This document shows, in pieces, positions 44,115-53,707 of a stretch of 64,000 bases of DNA (within the stretch, counting starts at the first letter, position 1; each line of letters opens with the position of its first letter). The notes beneath the pieces are model-generated. The model did not search any database, was not told the origin of the DNA, and was given only the letters and a program-made list of their open reading frames with translations. Both the position numbers and the translations under genes were made by a program. The stretch comes from Verrucomicrobiota bacterium. Lineage in GTDB: Bacteria > Verrucomicrobiota > Verrucomicrobiia > Opitutales > Opitutaceae. The stretch lies in assembly GCA_023446735.1 (NCBI GenBank), contig JAEXPQ010000027.1, positions 26,487 to 90,486 on the forward strand, in the 5' to 3' direction.

Positions 44115-44393
44115 ATGAGCCCGAATCCGAATCTGCAACCCGAGACGGACGTGAAGACACTGCTTGCCTTGCGCCAAGCACCGGACGCCCTGCGCCTGAT
44201 TACCGAGAAGCTCCGCGTGAAGGATATGGGCCCCGCCGATCACATCCGCACCAAGCACGAGGTGAAACTCTTCGTCGAGTCCGGGAATTGGACCGCAGCC
44301 GAAAGTTTGCTCAAGAACGTTCGGGATCGGCATGCCGCCCAGCAGGTGGCGGAGCAGGTTTCCCAGCGGCAGGGCCAGCGGATGGGGCAGTAG
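44115..44393 (+). CDS. small hypothetical protein downstream of the coupling protein
   Basis: The protein has 92 residues from the ATG at 44115, 12 bp after the coupling protein stop, so it is co-transcribed. It is soluble and helical (VKTLLALRQAPDALRLITEKLRVKDMG; WTAAESLLKNVRDRHAAQQVAEQVSQRQGQ). No family is recognised. It may be an accessory transfer factor. The 252 bp that follow up to hsdR contain no gene, only the hsdR promoter region. Confidence 0.6.
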   Translation: MSPNPNLQPETDVKTLLALRQAPDALRLITEKLRVKDMGPADHIRTKHEVKLFVESGNWTAAESLLKNVRDRHAAQQVAEQVSQRQGQRMGQ

Positions 44394-44645
44394 GACGGGA
44401 CGAGCTTTGGGGAGCTGGGCGTTGCTGGAGATCGAGACACTGCGCGAGGCCTGCTTGGGTGCCGCAGCTTGCCGTTTAGCGCAATTTTCAAGCTAGGTTC
44501 GGCGCAGGTTCAACTAGTTGTATTTGAAAACCGGAATGTCGTGAGGGGGCGATTGCCCGGGGGATTAGGGCTTTGCATTGAGTCGGCTTTCTCGACTCTT
44601 GTCTCGCCTGCCTCCCCGGCGATTCTAGTATCCGTCCACCCTGCC

Positions 44646-47057
44646 ATGAACGAAGCGGATACTTGTCGCACCTACGTCGTCCCGAAACTTCAGGCTGCCG
44701 ATTGGGAGAAGCCGCCGTTCAGCATCGCAGAGCAGCGCTACATCACCAATCCGAAGGGGCGCGTTCGCGTCGTGAGCGGCAAGATCGTTCGCGGGAAACC
44801 CAAGCGCGCCGACTACCTCCTCCGCTACCGCAACGACCTCTGGCTCGCGGTAGTCGAAGCAAAGGCCAACTACAAGAAGCCCGGCGACGGGCTCGGTCAG
44901 GCCAAGGAGTACGCCACGATGCTTGGGCTGAAGTTCGCCTACGCGACCAACGGCGCGGGCATCGTGGAGTTCGATTTCACCACCGGCCTCGAACGGTCCG
45001 TTGATTCCTTCCCGAAGCCGCAGGAATTGTGGGCCCGGCTCCAAGCCACCGAGCCGCTCCCGGTGGCGATGCAGGAAAAGATCGTCACCCCGAACTATCC
45101 CGATCCGGAGCGTCCGGCCCGTTACTACCAGCAGATCGCGATCAACCGGTCGTTCGAGGCCATCCTGCGTGGCAAGAAGCGTATTCTGCTCACGATGGCG
45201 ACCGGCACCGGCAAAACCGTGGTCGCCTTCCAGCTCTGCTACAAGCTGTGGCAGTCGCACTGGAACCGCGCGGGCGATCCCGCCCGGCGGCCCAAGATCC
45301 TCTTCCTCGCCGACCGCAACGTGCTCGTCGACGACCCGAAGGACAAAACCTTCGTCCCGTTCGGCGAGGCCCGCCACAAGATCGAGAACGGCGACGCCGT
45401 GAAGAGCCGCGAGATGTACTTCGCGACCTACCAGTCCATCGCCGAAGACGAGCGCCGCCCCGGCCTCTACCGCGAGTACGCCCCCGACTTTTTCGATCTG
45501 ATTATCGTGGACGAGTGCCACCGCGGCAGCGCCAAGGAGGACTCGTCGTGGCGCGAGATACTCGAATATTTCCAGCCTGCTGTGCAGCTCGGCATGACCG
45601 CCACACCGCTGCGCAAGGACAACAAGGCGACCTACCGCTACTTCGGGAACCCGATCTACCAGTATAGTCTGCGCCAGGGATTGGCCGACGGCTTCCTCGC
45701 CCCTTACCGCGTGCACCGTGTCGTCACCGCGGCCGACGCCACCGGCTGGCGCCCCACGAAGGGCGAACTCGACAAGCTCGGGCGCGAGATCCCCGACGAG
45801 GAGTACCACACGGCCGACTTCGAGAAACGTCTCTCCCTGCGCCCACGCTCCGAAGCCATCGCCCGGCACCTCACCGGTTTTCTCAAGGGCACCAACCGCT
45901 TCGACAAGACCATCGTCTTCTGCGTGGACCAGGAACACGCCGACGAGATGCGCCAACTGCTCAACAACCTGAACGCCGATCTCGTCAAAAAGCATCCCGA
46001 CTATGTCTGCCGCGTGACCGCCGACGAGAAGGAGATCGGCAAGGGGCACCTCAGTCGCTTCCAGGAGCTGGAGACCCAGGCTCCCGTGATCCTCACCACC
46101 TCGCAGCTCCTCAGCACCGGCGTGGACGCGCCCATGGTTAAGAACGTCGTGCTCATCCGGATCATCGGCACGATGACCGAGTTCAAGCAGATCATCGGCC
46201 GCGGCACCCGCCTGCGCGAGGACTACGGCAAGCTCTTCTTCAACATCCTCGACTATACCGGCACGGCCACCCGGCACTTCGCCGACAAGGAATTCGACGG
46301 CGATCCCGAGTTCGTCGACGAGACCAAGATCGACGAGCACGGCAACCCCACCGAATCGACCATCCTCGATCCCGGTCCGACCTCCGCCGAGGACGAAGAG
46401 AGCGGCCCGCTCGAACCCGAGGGCGATACCATTGGCGAGCCCGGCGGCTCTATCATCGTCGACCCGCCGGAGCCGCCGCCCCGGCCGACCAAATACTACG
46501 TCGAGAAGGGCCACGTCGCAGTCGTCGCCCATGCTACCCAAGACCTCGACGCCGAGGGGAAGAAGCTGCGGGTCACCGAATTTCGCGACTTCACCCGCGA
46601 CACCGTCCGCTCGCTCTTCCCCGATCTCGCCGCACTCCGGCACGACTGGTCCGACCCCGATCGGCGGGCCGAGACGATCGGTGCCCTCCGCGAGCACGGC
46701 ATCGAAGCCGACGAGGTGGCCGTCGCCCTCGGCCAGCCCGAGGCCGATCCGTTCGACCTGCTCTGCCATCTGGCGTGGAACGCCCCGGTGCTCACCCGGG
46801 CGGAGCGGGCGGCGCGGATTCGCTCCCGGAAGCCGGATTTCTTCAACGCGTTCGGCGAGGCGGCCCGGCAGGTTCTCGATGGGCTCCTGACGAAGTACGC
46901 CGCTCACGGGCCGGCGGAATTCACGATTCCGGATTCGCTAAAAGTTCCGCCACTCTCCGAACTCGGCAACGTCTCCGAGCTCATCGCTCGCTTCGGCGAT
47001 GCCGACCAGTTCCGCACCGCTGTCGCCGACCTCCAGAAACACCTCTACGCCGCCTGA
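44646..47057 (+). CDS. hsdR: type I restriction enzyme, R subunit
   Basis: The ATG at 44646 gives 803 residues. The N-terminal nuclease domain has the PD-(D/E)XK-like AVVEAKAN region (about residue 67). The motor has Walker A MATGTGKTVVAFQL (about 184), DECHRGS (about 288), TATPLRKDN and the RecA-like second domain with LLSTGVDAPMVKNVVLIRIIGTMTEFKQIIGRGTRL. The acidic linker and the C-terminal RHDWSDPDRRAETI region are of the EcoEI type. The subunit translocates and cuts unmodified DNA. hsdM follows after 23 bp. The longer open frame upstream is not supported. Confidence 0.93.
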   Translation: MNEADTCRTYVVPKLQAADWEKPPFSIAEQRYITNPKGRVRVVSGKIVRGKPKRADYLLRYRNDLWLAVVEAKANYKKPGDGLGQAKEYATMLGLKFAYATNGAGIVEFDFTTGLERSVDSFPKPQELWARLQATEPLPVAMQEKIVTPNYPDPERPARYYQQIAINRSFEAILRGKKRILLTMATGTGKTVVAFQLCYKLWQSHWNRAGDPARRPKILFLADRNVLVDDPKDKTFVPFGEARHKIENGDAVKSREMYFATYQSIAEDERRPGLYREYAPDFFDLIIVDECHRGSAKEDSSWREILEYFQPAVQLGMTATPLRKDNKATYRYFGNPIYQYSLRQGLADGFLAPYRVHRVVTAADATGWRPTKGELDKLGREIPDEEYHTADFEKRLSLRPRSEAIARHLTGFLKGTNRFDKTIVFCVDQEHADEMRQLLNNLNADLVKKHPDYVCRVTADEKEIGKGHLSRFQELETQAPVILTTSQLLSTGVDAPMVKNVVLIRIIGTMTEFKQIIGRGTRLREDYGKLFFNILDYTGTATRHFADKEFDGDPEFVDETKIDEHGNPTESTILDPGPTSAEDEESGPLEPEGDTIGEPGGSIIVDPPEPPPRPTKYYVEKGHVAVVAHATQDLDAEGKKLRVTEFRDFTRDTVRSLFPDLAALRHDWSDPDRRAETIGALREHGIEADEVAVALGQPEADPFDLLCHLAWNAPVLTRAERAARIRSRKPDFFNAFGEAARQVLDGLLTKYAAHGPAEFTIPDSLKVPPLSELGNVSELIARFGDADQFRTAVADLQKHLYAA

Positions 47058-47080
47058 GCTTAGCGTTCTCCCCCCACTTC

Positions 47081-48889
47081 ATGCCCAAGCCCGCCACTGC
47101 CGCCGCCGAAAAGAAGCAGCGTTCGAAGCAAGACACGCCGGCCCTCACCACCGCCCAGCGCCTCGGAGCGCTCATCAAGTCCGCCCGCCAGATCATGCGG
47201 AAGGACAAGGGCCTCAACGGCGACCTCGACCGCCTCCCGCTCTTCACCTGGATCCTCTTCCTGAAGTTTCTCGACGACATGGAGCTCGCCGGGGAGCAGG
47301 AGGCCAAGCTCGCAGGCAAGAAGTACCAACCCGTGATCGTGTCGCCGTACCGCTGGCGCGATTGGGCGGCGAAAGCCGAGGGCATCACCGGCCCCGAACT
47401 GCTCAAGTTCATCGCGCAGGATGAGACGGTGCGCCCCGACGGCACCAAGGGCCCCGGGCTCTTCGCCTACCTCCGCGGACTCTCGTCCGAGTCCGGCAAG
47501 GGCCGGCCCGATGTCATCGCCAACGTCTTCAAGGGAGTGAGCAACCGCATGGAGTCCGGCTACCTCCTGCGCGATGTCATCAACAAGGTCTCCGGCATCC
47601 ACTTCACCGCCAGCGAGGAGATGCACACCCTCAGCCGGCTCTACGAGAACATGTTGCGCGAGATGCGCGACGCCGCCGGCGACAGCGGCGAGTTCTACAC
47701 GCCGCGCCCGGTGGTGAAGTTCATGGTCGAGGCCACGAATCCGCGCCTCGGCGAGACCGTGCTCGATCCGGCCTGCGGCACCGGCGGTTTCCTCGTCGAG
47801 GCGTATGATCACCTCGCCGCCGCCTGCCGGTCGGTCGCCGACCGCCGCGTCCTCCAGCGCGAGACCCTGCACGGTCAGGAGGCCAAGCCGCTGCCCTACA
47901 TGCTCGTGCAGATGAACCTGCTCCTGCACGGGCTCGAGTACCCGGACATCCGGTACGGCAACACCCTCGCCCAGAAGGTCACCGAGATCGGCGATCCCGA
48001 CCGGGTCGACGTGATCCTCACCAACCCGCCCTTCGGCGGCGAGGAGGAGCGCGGCATCCTCAACAACTTCCCCGCCGACAAGCAAACTGCCGAGACCGCG
48101 CTGCTTTTCCTCCAGTACATCATGCGCAAGCTCCGCCGCCCCGTGCGCGGCCAGGCCCCCGGCCGCGCCGCCGTGGTCGTGCCCAACGGCCTGCTCTTCG
48201 GCGACGGCGTTTGCGCCCGCATCAAGGAGGAGCTGCTGCAGGACTTTAACCTGCACACCATCGTGCGCCTGCCCGAGGGCACCTTCGCGCCCTACACCGA
48301 CATCCCGGCCAACATCCTCTTCTTCGACCGCTCCGGCCCCACCAAGACCATCTGGTACTACCAGGTCGCGCTGCCCGAGGGTCGCAAGAAGTATACCAAG
48401 ACCATGCCCATGCAGGTCGAGGACATGGCGGCCTGCCGAGCGTGGTTCACTGCCGCGCAGCGCGCGGCCGACGAACGCGCATGGCCGGTCGACTTCGGGA
48501 CGCTCCGCGAGCAGGCGGTCGCCGCCGCCACGCCGCACTGGGAGGCCGCCAATGCCGCCGCCGAGCGCATCCGGAAAGCGGAGCGCGAGGCCGCGTCGCT
48601 CGACGACCAGCTCGCCGCCGCGCCGGAGGCGAAGCGCGCCAAGCTGCGCGAGCGGCTGGCGCAGCTCGCGACGGAGAGCACCGCCGAGCGCAAGACGCAG
48701 GCCGCCGAGCAGGCTGCCGGCGACGCACTCTATTGGCCGATCTTCAATCTCGACGCCAAGAACCCCAACAGCGCCGAGGCGCTCGACCACCGCCCGCCGC
48801 AGGAACTCGTCACCGCCATCGTAACCAAGGAGCGGGAGATCCTCAGGCTCATGGAAGAGATCGCCGCTGAGGTGGAGGCGATGCAATGA
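47081..48889 (+). CDS. hsdM: type I restriction-modification, M subunit (N6-adenine methyltransferase)
   Basis: The ATG at 47081 gives 602 residues. The N-terminal HsdM helical domain (FTWILFLKFLDDMELAGEQ) is followed by the methyltransferase: GEFYTPRPVVKFMVE, AdoMet motif I DPACGTGGFLVEAYDH (about 229) and the catalytic motif NPPFGGEE (about 314). A coiled coil near the C-terminus (AAERIRKAEREAASLDDQL) probably contacts HsdS. It modifies the recognition sequence chosen by HsdS. Its stop overlaps the hsdS start by 4 bp. Confidence 0.94.
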   Translation: MPKPATAAAEKKQRSKQDTPALTTAQRLGALIKSARQIMRKDKGLNGDLDRLPLFTWILFLKFLDDMELAGEQEAKLAGKKYQPVIVSPYRWRDWAAKAEGITGPELLKFIAQDETVRPDGTKGPGLFAYLRGLSSESGKGRPDVIANVFKGVSNRMESGYLLRDVINKVSGIHFTASEEMHTLSRLYENMLREMRDAAGDSGEFYTPRPVVKFMVEATNPRLGETVLDPACGTGGFLVEAYDHLAAACRSVADRRVLQRETLHGQEAKPLPYMLVQMNLLLHGLEYPDIRYGNTLAQKVTEIGDPDRVDVILTNPPFGGEEERGILNNFPADKQTAETALLFLQYIMRKLRRPVRGQAPGRAAVVVPNGLLFGDGVCARIKEELLQDFNLHTIVRLPEGTFAPYTDIPANILFFDRSGPTKTIWYYQVALPEGRKKYTKTMPMQVEDMAACRAWFTAAQRAADERAWPVDFGTLREQAVAAATPHWEAANAAAERIRKAEREAASLDDQLAAAPEAKRAKLRERLAQLATESTAERKTQAAEQAAGDALYWPIFNLDAKNPNSAEALDHRPPQELVTAIVTKEREILRLMEEIAAEVEAMQ

Positions 48890-50034
48890 AGCGCGGGTGG
48901 ACCGAGATGGCACTAGGGGAGGTGCTGACTGTCGACATCGACGCGGTTCCTGTTGATCCCACTCAATCCTATCCGTTCGCAGGCGTTTATGGTTTTGGCC
49001 GAGGACTGTTTACCCGCGAACCAGTGGGCGGTGGAGATACCACATATTCCCACTTCCACCGGTTGCATGCAGGCCAAGTTGTGATGAGCCAACCGAAAGG
49101 TTGGGAAGGGGCGATCACGGTAGTTCCGGGAGAGTTCGAAGGCCGTTTTCTATCTTCGGTCTTTCCAACCTTCAGTTGCGATAGCTCGCGATTGGACACG
49201 CGATTCATGCGCCTCATCACGAAGTGTCCGTGGCTTTGGGACGAGCTGCTGGCGAAGTCCAACGGGATTGGGGCACGGCGGAATGCCGTTTACCCACAGA
49301 ATCTCTTGGATGTGCGTGTTTCGCTCCCGCCCCTCGCCGAGCAGCAGCGCATCGTCGCCCGGCTCGACGCGATCGAAACCCGCCTCAACCGCGTTCAGCA
49401 ACTGAGGGAGGAGCAGACCAAGGAGCTCCAAGCGGCGCTTCGCTCCGCATTCCATCGCCTTGTTGCTTCTGCTGACTGGAAGCCGCTCGCTGAGGTTGCG
49501 CCCTTGGCTTGGCGACAGGTGGCGATCGAACCGGAAACGACATATACCGAGTTCGGCATCCGAAGCTTCTACAAGGGGATCTTCCTGCGCCGAAAGGTTT
49601 CGGGTTCGGTCTTCGATTGGCAGGAGCTCTACCGCCTGAAGGAGGGTGACATCGTTTTCAGCAACATCATGGCATGGGAAAAGGCCATTGCGGTTGCCGG
49701 AGCCGAACACGACGGATGGGTCGGGAATCACCGAATGTTAGTCTGTGAGCCGCGAAAGGACGTCATCTCCGCGAGCTGCTTGCTCCACTATTTCATGACC
49801 GAAGAGGGCTTCGCCAAGATTCTCCAAGCATCCCCCGGAACCGCCGCCCGAAACAAGACGCTGAAGGCGGACCGCCTGATGGAAATCGAAGTGCCCGTGC
49901 CCCCGCTGGCTGACCAGCGCGAGTTCCAAAAGCTTCTCGCCCTGCAAACCCAAGTCAGCGCCCGCGCCGCCGAGTCCGAGGCTGCCGCCACCGCGCTTCT
50001 CCCCTCCCTCCTCGACCAAGCCTTCAAGCCCTAG
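48886..50034 (+). CDS. hsdS: type I restriction-modification, S (specificity) subunit
   Basis: The protein has 382 residues with two target-recognition domains, each followed by a conserved spacer helix: VSLPPLAEQQRIVARLDAIETRLNRVQQL (from about residue 145) and VPVPPLADQREFQKLLALQTQV (from about 337). The second recognition domain starts near WKPLAEVAPLAW and is compact, so the protein is slightly shorter than average. It sets the bipartite DNA target. The 4-bp overlap with hsdM is normal. The recognition sequence cannot be deduced. Confidence 0.92.
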   Translation: MKRGWTEMALGEVLTVDIDAVPVDPTQSYPFAGVYGFGRGLFTREPVGGGDTTYSHFHRLHAGQVVMSQPKGWEGAITVVPGEFEGRFLSSVFPTFSCDSSRLDTRFMRLITKCPWLWDELLAKSNGIGARRNAVYPQNLLDVRVSLPPLAEQQRIVARLDAIETRLNRVQQLREEQTKELQAALRSAFHRLVASADWKPLAEVAPLAWRQVAIEPETTYTEFGIRSFYKGIFLRRKVSGSVFDWQELYRLKEGDIVFSNIMAWEKAIAVAGAEHDGWVGNHRMLVCEPRKDVISASCLLHYFMTEEGFAKILQASPGTAARNKTLKADRLMEIEVPVPPLADQREFQKLLALQTQVSARAAESEAAATALLPSLLDQAFKP

Positions 50035-50047
50035 CTCGCGTCCTGCC

Positions 50048-51721
50048 ATGCAAGCATCGCCCGCCAACATCATCGATTACTTCAATGGCGAGAAACAGAA
50101 CCTCATCCCGCTGTTCCAGCGCCCGTACCGTTGGGGGGCGGAGAAATGGGCGACCTTGTGGGACGACGTGATGATCCAGTACGAGCTGGGCGACTCGGCC
50201 AACCACTTCATGGGCGCCATCGTGTCGGTCCCGGCCCGAAGCGTGCCGGTGGGCGTCAGCAAGTACCTCATCATCGACGGTCAACAACGGCTCACGACGA
50301 TCGCGTTGCTGCTGTGCGCCCTGCGCGACTGTGTCGACACCCGCACGGCCGACCGCATCCAGGAAGTTTATCTCACCAACCGGCATCGCGAGCCGGAGGA
50401 CACGCTGAAATTCGTGCCCACCCAAGCGGACCGCGATGACTTCCGCGCGATCGCACTGGATCGGCGGATTCCCGAGAACGGCAGCCTCGTGGGCACCGCC
50501 TATCGGTTCTTTGCCGACAAGCTCAAGAGCGCCGAGGATGCGAACGACCGTTTGGTGGAGCCGGCGAGAATCTTGTCCTGCCTCGAGCGTGCCTTGCAGG
50601 TGGTGATGATCAACCTCACCGACAACGACGACCCCTATCTCATTTTCGAGAGCCTGAATTTCAAGGGCGAGCCGCTCAGCCAGGCCGATCTTGTTCGCAA
50701 CTATGTGCTCATGCGCTTCCGCCATTCGCCCACGAGCGGAGGGGAGCAGGAGCGAGTCTACAATCGGCACTGGCGACCGTTGGAGAACGAACTGGGCGCC
50801 AGCCTCACCGAGTTCCTCCGCCACTATTCGATGAAGGAAGGCGAGGACATCCGACAGGGCGGGATCTATGCCGCGGTCAAGAATCGCCTCCGGCAGCTCG
50901 ACTCCGCCGCGAAGGTCGAGACCGAGATGGAGGCGATGCGAACCTGCGGGGGCTTCTATGCGAAGTTCCTGAGTCCCGAGCTGGAGACCAATGGCGCGAT
51001 CCGCCGCAGACTGGAGCATCTCAAGGATCTGGAGGTCAAAACATCGTTCCCGCTCCTGCTGCGCCTGTTCGCCGCTCGAAATGACCGGGTGCTAAACGAT
51101 GAGGATCTGGAGAAATGCCTCGGGCTGGTGGAATCGTTTGCGGTGCGACGCTCGGTGTGTGGCGTGCCCACCAACGCCCTGAGCAAGCTCTTCCTCCAGT
51201 GGGCGCGAAACTTCCCGAGCTCGGCCCACCTTGCCTGGCTTCACACCGCAATGTCCGACGGCAAAGGCAATCGGCGTTTCCCGCGCGACGAGGAGTTCGC
51301 CGAGGCGTTCAGCAAGGCGCCGCAGTACGGACGCGGGGCGACGGTGTTTGTCCTGCACGAGTTGGAGAAGAGCTTCGAGCACAAGGAGGCGGTGGATCTA
51401 TCGGCCACGACGGTGGAGCATGTGCTGCCACAGACGCTCACGAAGGAGTGGATCGCCGAGCTGGGCGAAGACGCGGAAGCGACGCATGCCCGCCTTCTCA
51501 ACACCATCGGCAACCTCACCCTCACCGGCTACAACTCCGAGCTGCAGAACGCACCTTTTGCAGAGAAGAAGACGCGTTTGCAGACTACGCACATCGAACT
51601 GAACCGATGGATCTTGGCCCAACCGGTTTGGCGAGCCGACCAAATCGAGGCACGAGCGCAGGTCCTCCTCCCTATCGCCACGGCCCTCTGGGTCGGGCCA
51701 GTGGCCACTGGCGGAACCTGA
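50048..51721 (+). CDS. GmrSD-type DUF262/DUF1524 protein
   Basis: The protein has 557 residues. The DUF262 ParB-like domain has IPLFQRPYRWGAEKW (about residues 18-32) and YLIIDGQQRLTTIALLL (about 75-91), the nucleotide-binding signature of GmrS. The C-terminal DUF1524 part has TVEHVLPQTLTKEW (about 454) and HARLLNTIGNLTLTGYNSELQN, the His-Me nuclease-like region of GmrD. Fused GmrSD proteins cut modified phage DNA (type IV restriction). It lies 13 bp after hsdS, so it is probably part of the restriction operon and extends it against modified DNA that escapes the type I enzyme. Confidence 0.85.
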   Translation: MQASPANIIDYFNGEKQNLIPLFQRPYRWGAEKWATLWDDVMIQYELGDSANHFMGAIVSVPARSVPVGVSKYLIIDGQQRLTTIALLLCALRDCVDTRTADRIQEVYLTNRHREPEDTLKFVPTQADRDDFRAIALDRRIPENGSLVGTAYRFFADKLKSAEDANDRLVEPARILSCLERALQVVMINLTDNDDPYLIFESLNFKGEPLSQADLVRNYVLMRFRHSPTSGGEQERVYNRHWRPLENELGASLTEFLRHYSMKEGEDIRQGGIYAAVKNRLRQLDSAAKVETEMEAMRTCGGFYAKFLSPELETNGAIRRRLEHLKDLEVKTSFPLLLRLFAARNDRVLNDEDLEKCLGLVESFAVRRSVCGVPTNALSKLFLQWARNFPSSAHLAWLHTAMSDGKGNRRFPRDEEFAEAFSKAPQYGRGATVFVLHELEKSFEHKEAVDLSATTVEHVLPQTLTKEWIAELGEDAEATHARLLNTIGNLTLTGYNSELQNAPFAEKKTRLQTTHIELNRWILAQPVWRADQIEARAQVLLPIATALWVGPVATGGT

Positions 51722-51742
51722 TACCGCTGGGTGCAGTTTGCG

Positions 51743-52327
51743 CTAGCTCTTCGGTGTTCTCGGTTTCCGTTTCGGGGCGGACTTGTCCTCGGCGAGCCGA
51801 ACGATCTTTGGCTCCGGCAAGTCCACCGGATCCCGGATGTCGCCCAGCCGCCGTACCGCGTCGGTGGCGTTGCTCTCCTCCGCGACCGTGAGCGCGTCCT
51901 CGTTGGCTTTTGTTACGAGGTGTTTGTGCGAAACCCAAATGACCGAGGTCAGTGTCACACCGAGCCCGAACGCGCCACCGCCCACCGCCAACACCCACGA
52001 CGGCGCCTTGCCCGACATCGCCATGGCTCCTGTCGCCACGGTCACTCCCTTGCAGATCATCGCCACGAGATTCATTTTGAGCAGACCTTGGCGCGTCCGC
52101 GTCAGCGGCATGACCATGCGAAATGCCGTCTTCACCTTCCCGATCTCCTGCTTGATCCGGTCGTCGATCAGCTTGAGCGAGGACTGAATGACCATGTCGG
52201 CGGCGCCGAAGACCACCGCCAGAATTCCGAAGACCGCCCCGGTGCCGAAATCTGCCGGCAGGAAGTAGCCCGTTGTGGCCCCGGCAGCGCCGAGGAACAC
52301 GCAGATGGCAATGCCGGCTGTTCTCAC
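51743..52327 (-). CDS. four-helix membrane protein of a two-gene module, unknown
   Basis: The protein has 194 residues with four probable transmembrane segments (AGIAICVFLGAAGATTGYFL; TGAVFGILAVVFGAADMVIQ; LLKMNLVAMICKGVTVATGA; WVLAVGGGAFGLGVTLTSVIWV) and a basic hydrophilic C-terminal tail. Its start overlaps the stop of the upstream partner by 4 bp. No family is recognised. A soluble sensor translated with a small membrane protein inside a defence island recalls membrane-acting defence modules such as Kiwa, but the gene order differs and identity is not shown. Confidence 0.75.
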   Translation of the reverse strand: MRTAGIAICVFLGAAGATTGYFLPADFGTGAVFGILAVVFGAADMVIQSSLKLIDDRIKQEIGKVKTAFRMVMPLTRTRQGLLKMNLVAMICKGVTVATGAMAMSGKAPSWVLAVGGGAFGLGVTLTSVIWVSHKHLVTKANEDALTVAEESNATDAVRRLGDIRDPVDLPEPKIVRLAEDKSAPKRKPRTPKS

Positions 52328-53313
52328 GCGATCACTTTCTTCGACTCCTGCAGTTCCTTCAAGTACCGGGCCATTTCTTTCCAGACGGAGTTCGTCTTGG
52401 GGACCCCGCCCTCGGTCTCGACCGTCGCGGAGGTTTTGATGACGAGTTCGCTGCCCTTGAGCTTGGCGCCGTCCTCCAGCTCGACCTCGAAGTCACGATC
52501 CGGGGTGTTCGCGAAGAGATTTCCGACCTGGTCCAGCAGCGCGTTGGTGTCCTCTACGCGTCGCCCGCCTACCCGCAGCTCGATCAGCACCTCGACGGTT
52601 TCGGCGTCCTCGTCTGTCAGTCCGCTGGTTGGCAGCTCCACACCGAACGCTTTCAAGGTGCTCTCGACTAAAGAGAACTTGGCCGAATTCAGGACCTTCT
52701 TGAAAACCTCCTTTTTCGGTTTGCTACCCGGTGCGGCGGGCACCTTCACGGAGTTTGCCAACGGCAGGCCAAACTTCACTGAACGAACCTTCGAGAGGCC
52801 CTTCTTGCGTAGCGCCTCCGACGGAACGTCCGACAAGATCACCATTTCGTTCTGGTTCGTGACCTTGGCCGAATCTCGCAGGAAGGTGCATAGGTAGTCC
52901 GCGAGCTGGCCGACCCGGAGGGCTGCGGATTGGCTCACGATGACGTGATTCTCGAATACCAAGAAATACAGGAGACCCTCCACGAACTCGGATTTCTGCG
53001 CCCCGCTCAAGGTCGGTGGAAGCACCTGCGCCACGGGCCACTCTGTGGCGCTCAACTGTGGCGCGACCACAACTTGATGGTGCCCCGGAGTATAGCGGTA
53101 CAGAACCCCGCAGAGAGCATTCCCCACCTTCCGGTGCTCATTCAGGACGCGTTTGATGTCATCACCTTCGATGGTCGAGCTCTGCACGCGCTGCCCGGTT
53201 TTTGGACACGCTGACAAGGCGGCTTCGACGACCTGCTGTAATGTCCGCGTTTCTTTGGTGATGAAGCTGGCGCGTTGGTAAACCAGCACCCTCTGTTTGG
53301 TCTCAATGCTCAT
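52324..53313 (-). CDS. soluble partner of the two-gene membrane module, unknown
   Basis: The ATG at 53313 (MSIETKQRVLVYQRASFITKET) gives 329 residues. No signal or membrane segment is certain. Notable parts are EFVEGLLYFLVFENHVIVSQSAALRVGQLADYLCTFLRD, ALRKKGLSKVRSVKFG and a C-terminal alpha/beta domain (EVLIELRVGGRRV; DFEVELEDGAKLKGSELVIKTSATVETEGG). I do not recognise a family. The gene is divergent from the giant helicase at 53708 across 394 bp and coupled to the membrane protein gene. Its location between restriction genes and the helicase suggests defence. Confidence 0.75.
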   Translation of the reverse strand: MSIETKQRVLVYQRASFITKETRTLQQVVEAALSACPKTGQRVQSSTIEGDDIKRVLNEHRKVGNALCGVLYRYTPGHHQVVVAPQLSATEWPVAQVLPPTLSGAQKSEFVEGLLYFLVFENHVIVSQSAALRVGQLADYLCTFLRDSAKVTNQNEMVILSDVPSEALRKKGLSKVRSVKFGLPLANSVKVPAAPGSKPKKEVFKKVLNSAKFSLVESTLKAFGVELPTSGLTDEDAETVEVLIELRVGGRRVEDTNALLDQVGNLFANTPDRDFEVELEDGAKLKGSELVIKTSATVETEGGVPKTNSVWKEMARYLKELQESKKVIA

Positions 53314-53707
53314 TTGCCCGCAAATATAGGATTTCCGTCCGGTATCGGTCACGGAGATTCACGACTCGTTAACTGCCCTGGAGGGGAGTTCGCTCTCGTA
53401 GTGCTGCTCGCGGACTTTGCTATCAACGGAGTCACGCCCTGCGGGTATACCTCCGGCAGGAGTCTGAAGGCCAGATGGTTGCTGCGCTGAGGCGCCTAGA
53501 AGCTGCCTTCAAACCTGAACTCGGTACGCCGGGCGTGTAGCCTTCGTCGCCCTGCGATCTGTGTCCAATGCTTGAACGTCGGTAATCGCATGCTCACGCT
53601 TCGTCCATGGTTTCCCCCACGAAAGCGAGTTCCTCACGAAGTGCGGATTGGGCCCCCAATGGGCGCGCTGGGGCCAAGTCGCATCTCCGGAGCTTCTGGT
53701 TCTGAGC
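53314..53707. other. 394-bp divergent intergenic region
   Basis: It separates the unknown two-gene module (minus) from the giant helicase (plus) and should hold both promoters. No convincing gene, hairpin or conjugation dyad was seen here. Confidence 0.5.

Noticed and set aside
44625..46907. 760-residue minus-strand frame opposite hsdR
   Set aside because: It is an antisense shadow; hsdR has all expected motifs on the plus strand.
47060..48913. 617-residue minus-strand frame opposite hsdM
   Set aside because: It is an antisense shadow of hsdM with no domain.
51743..53313. Identification of the two-gene module as Kiwa (KwaA/KwaB)
   Set aside because: The number of membrane segments and the sizes are similar, but the order is reversed and no sequence motif could be matched by eye.
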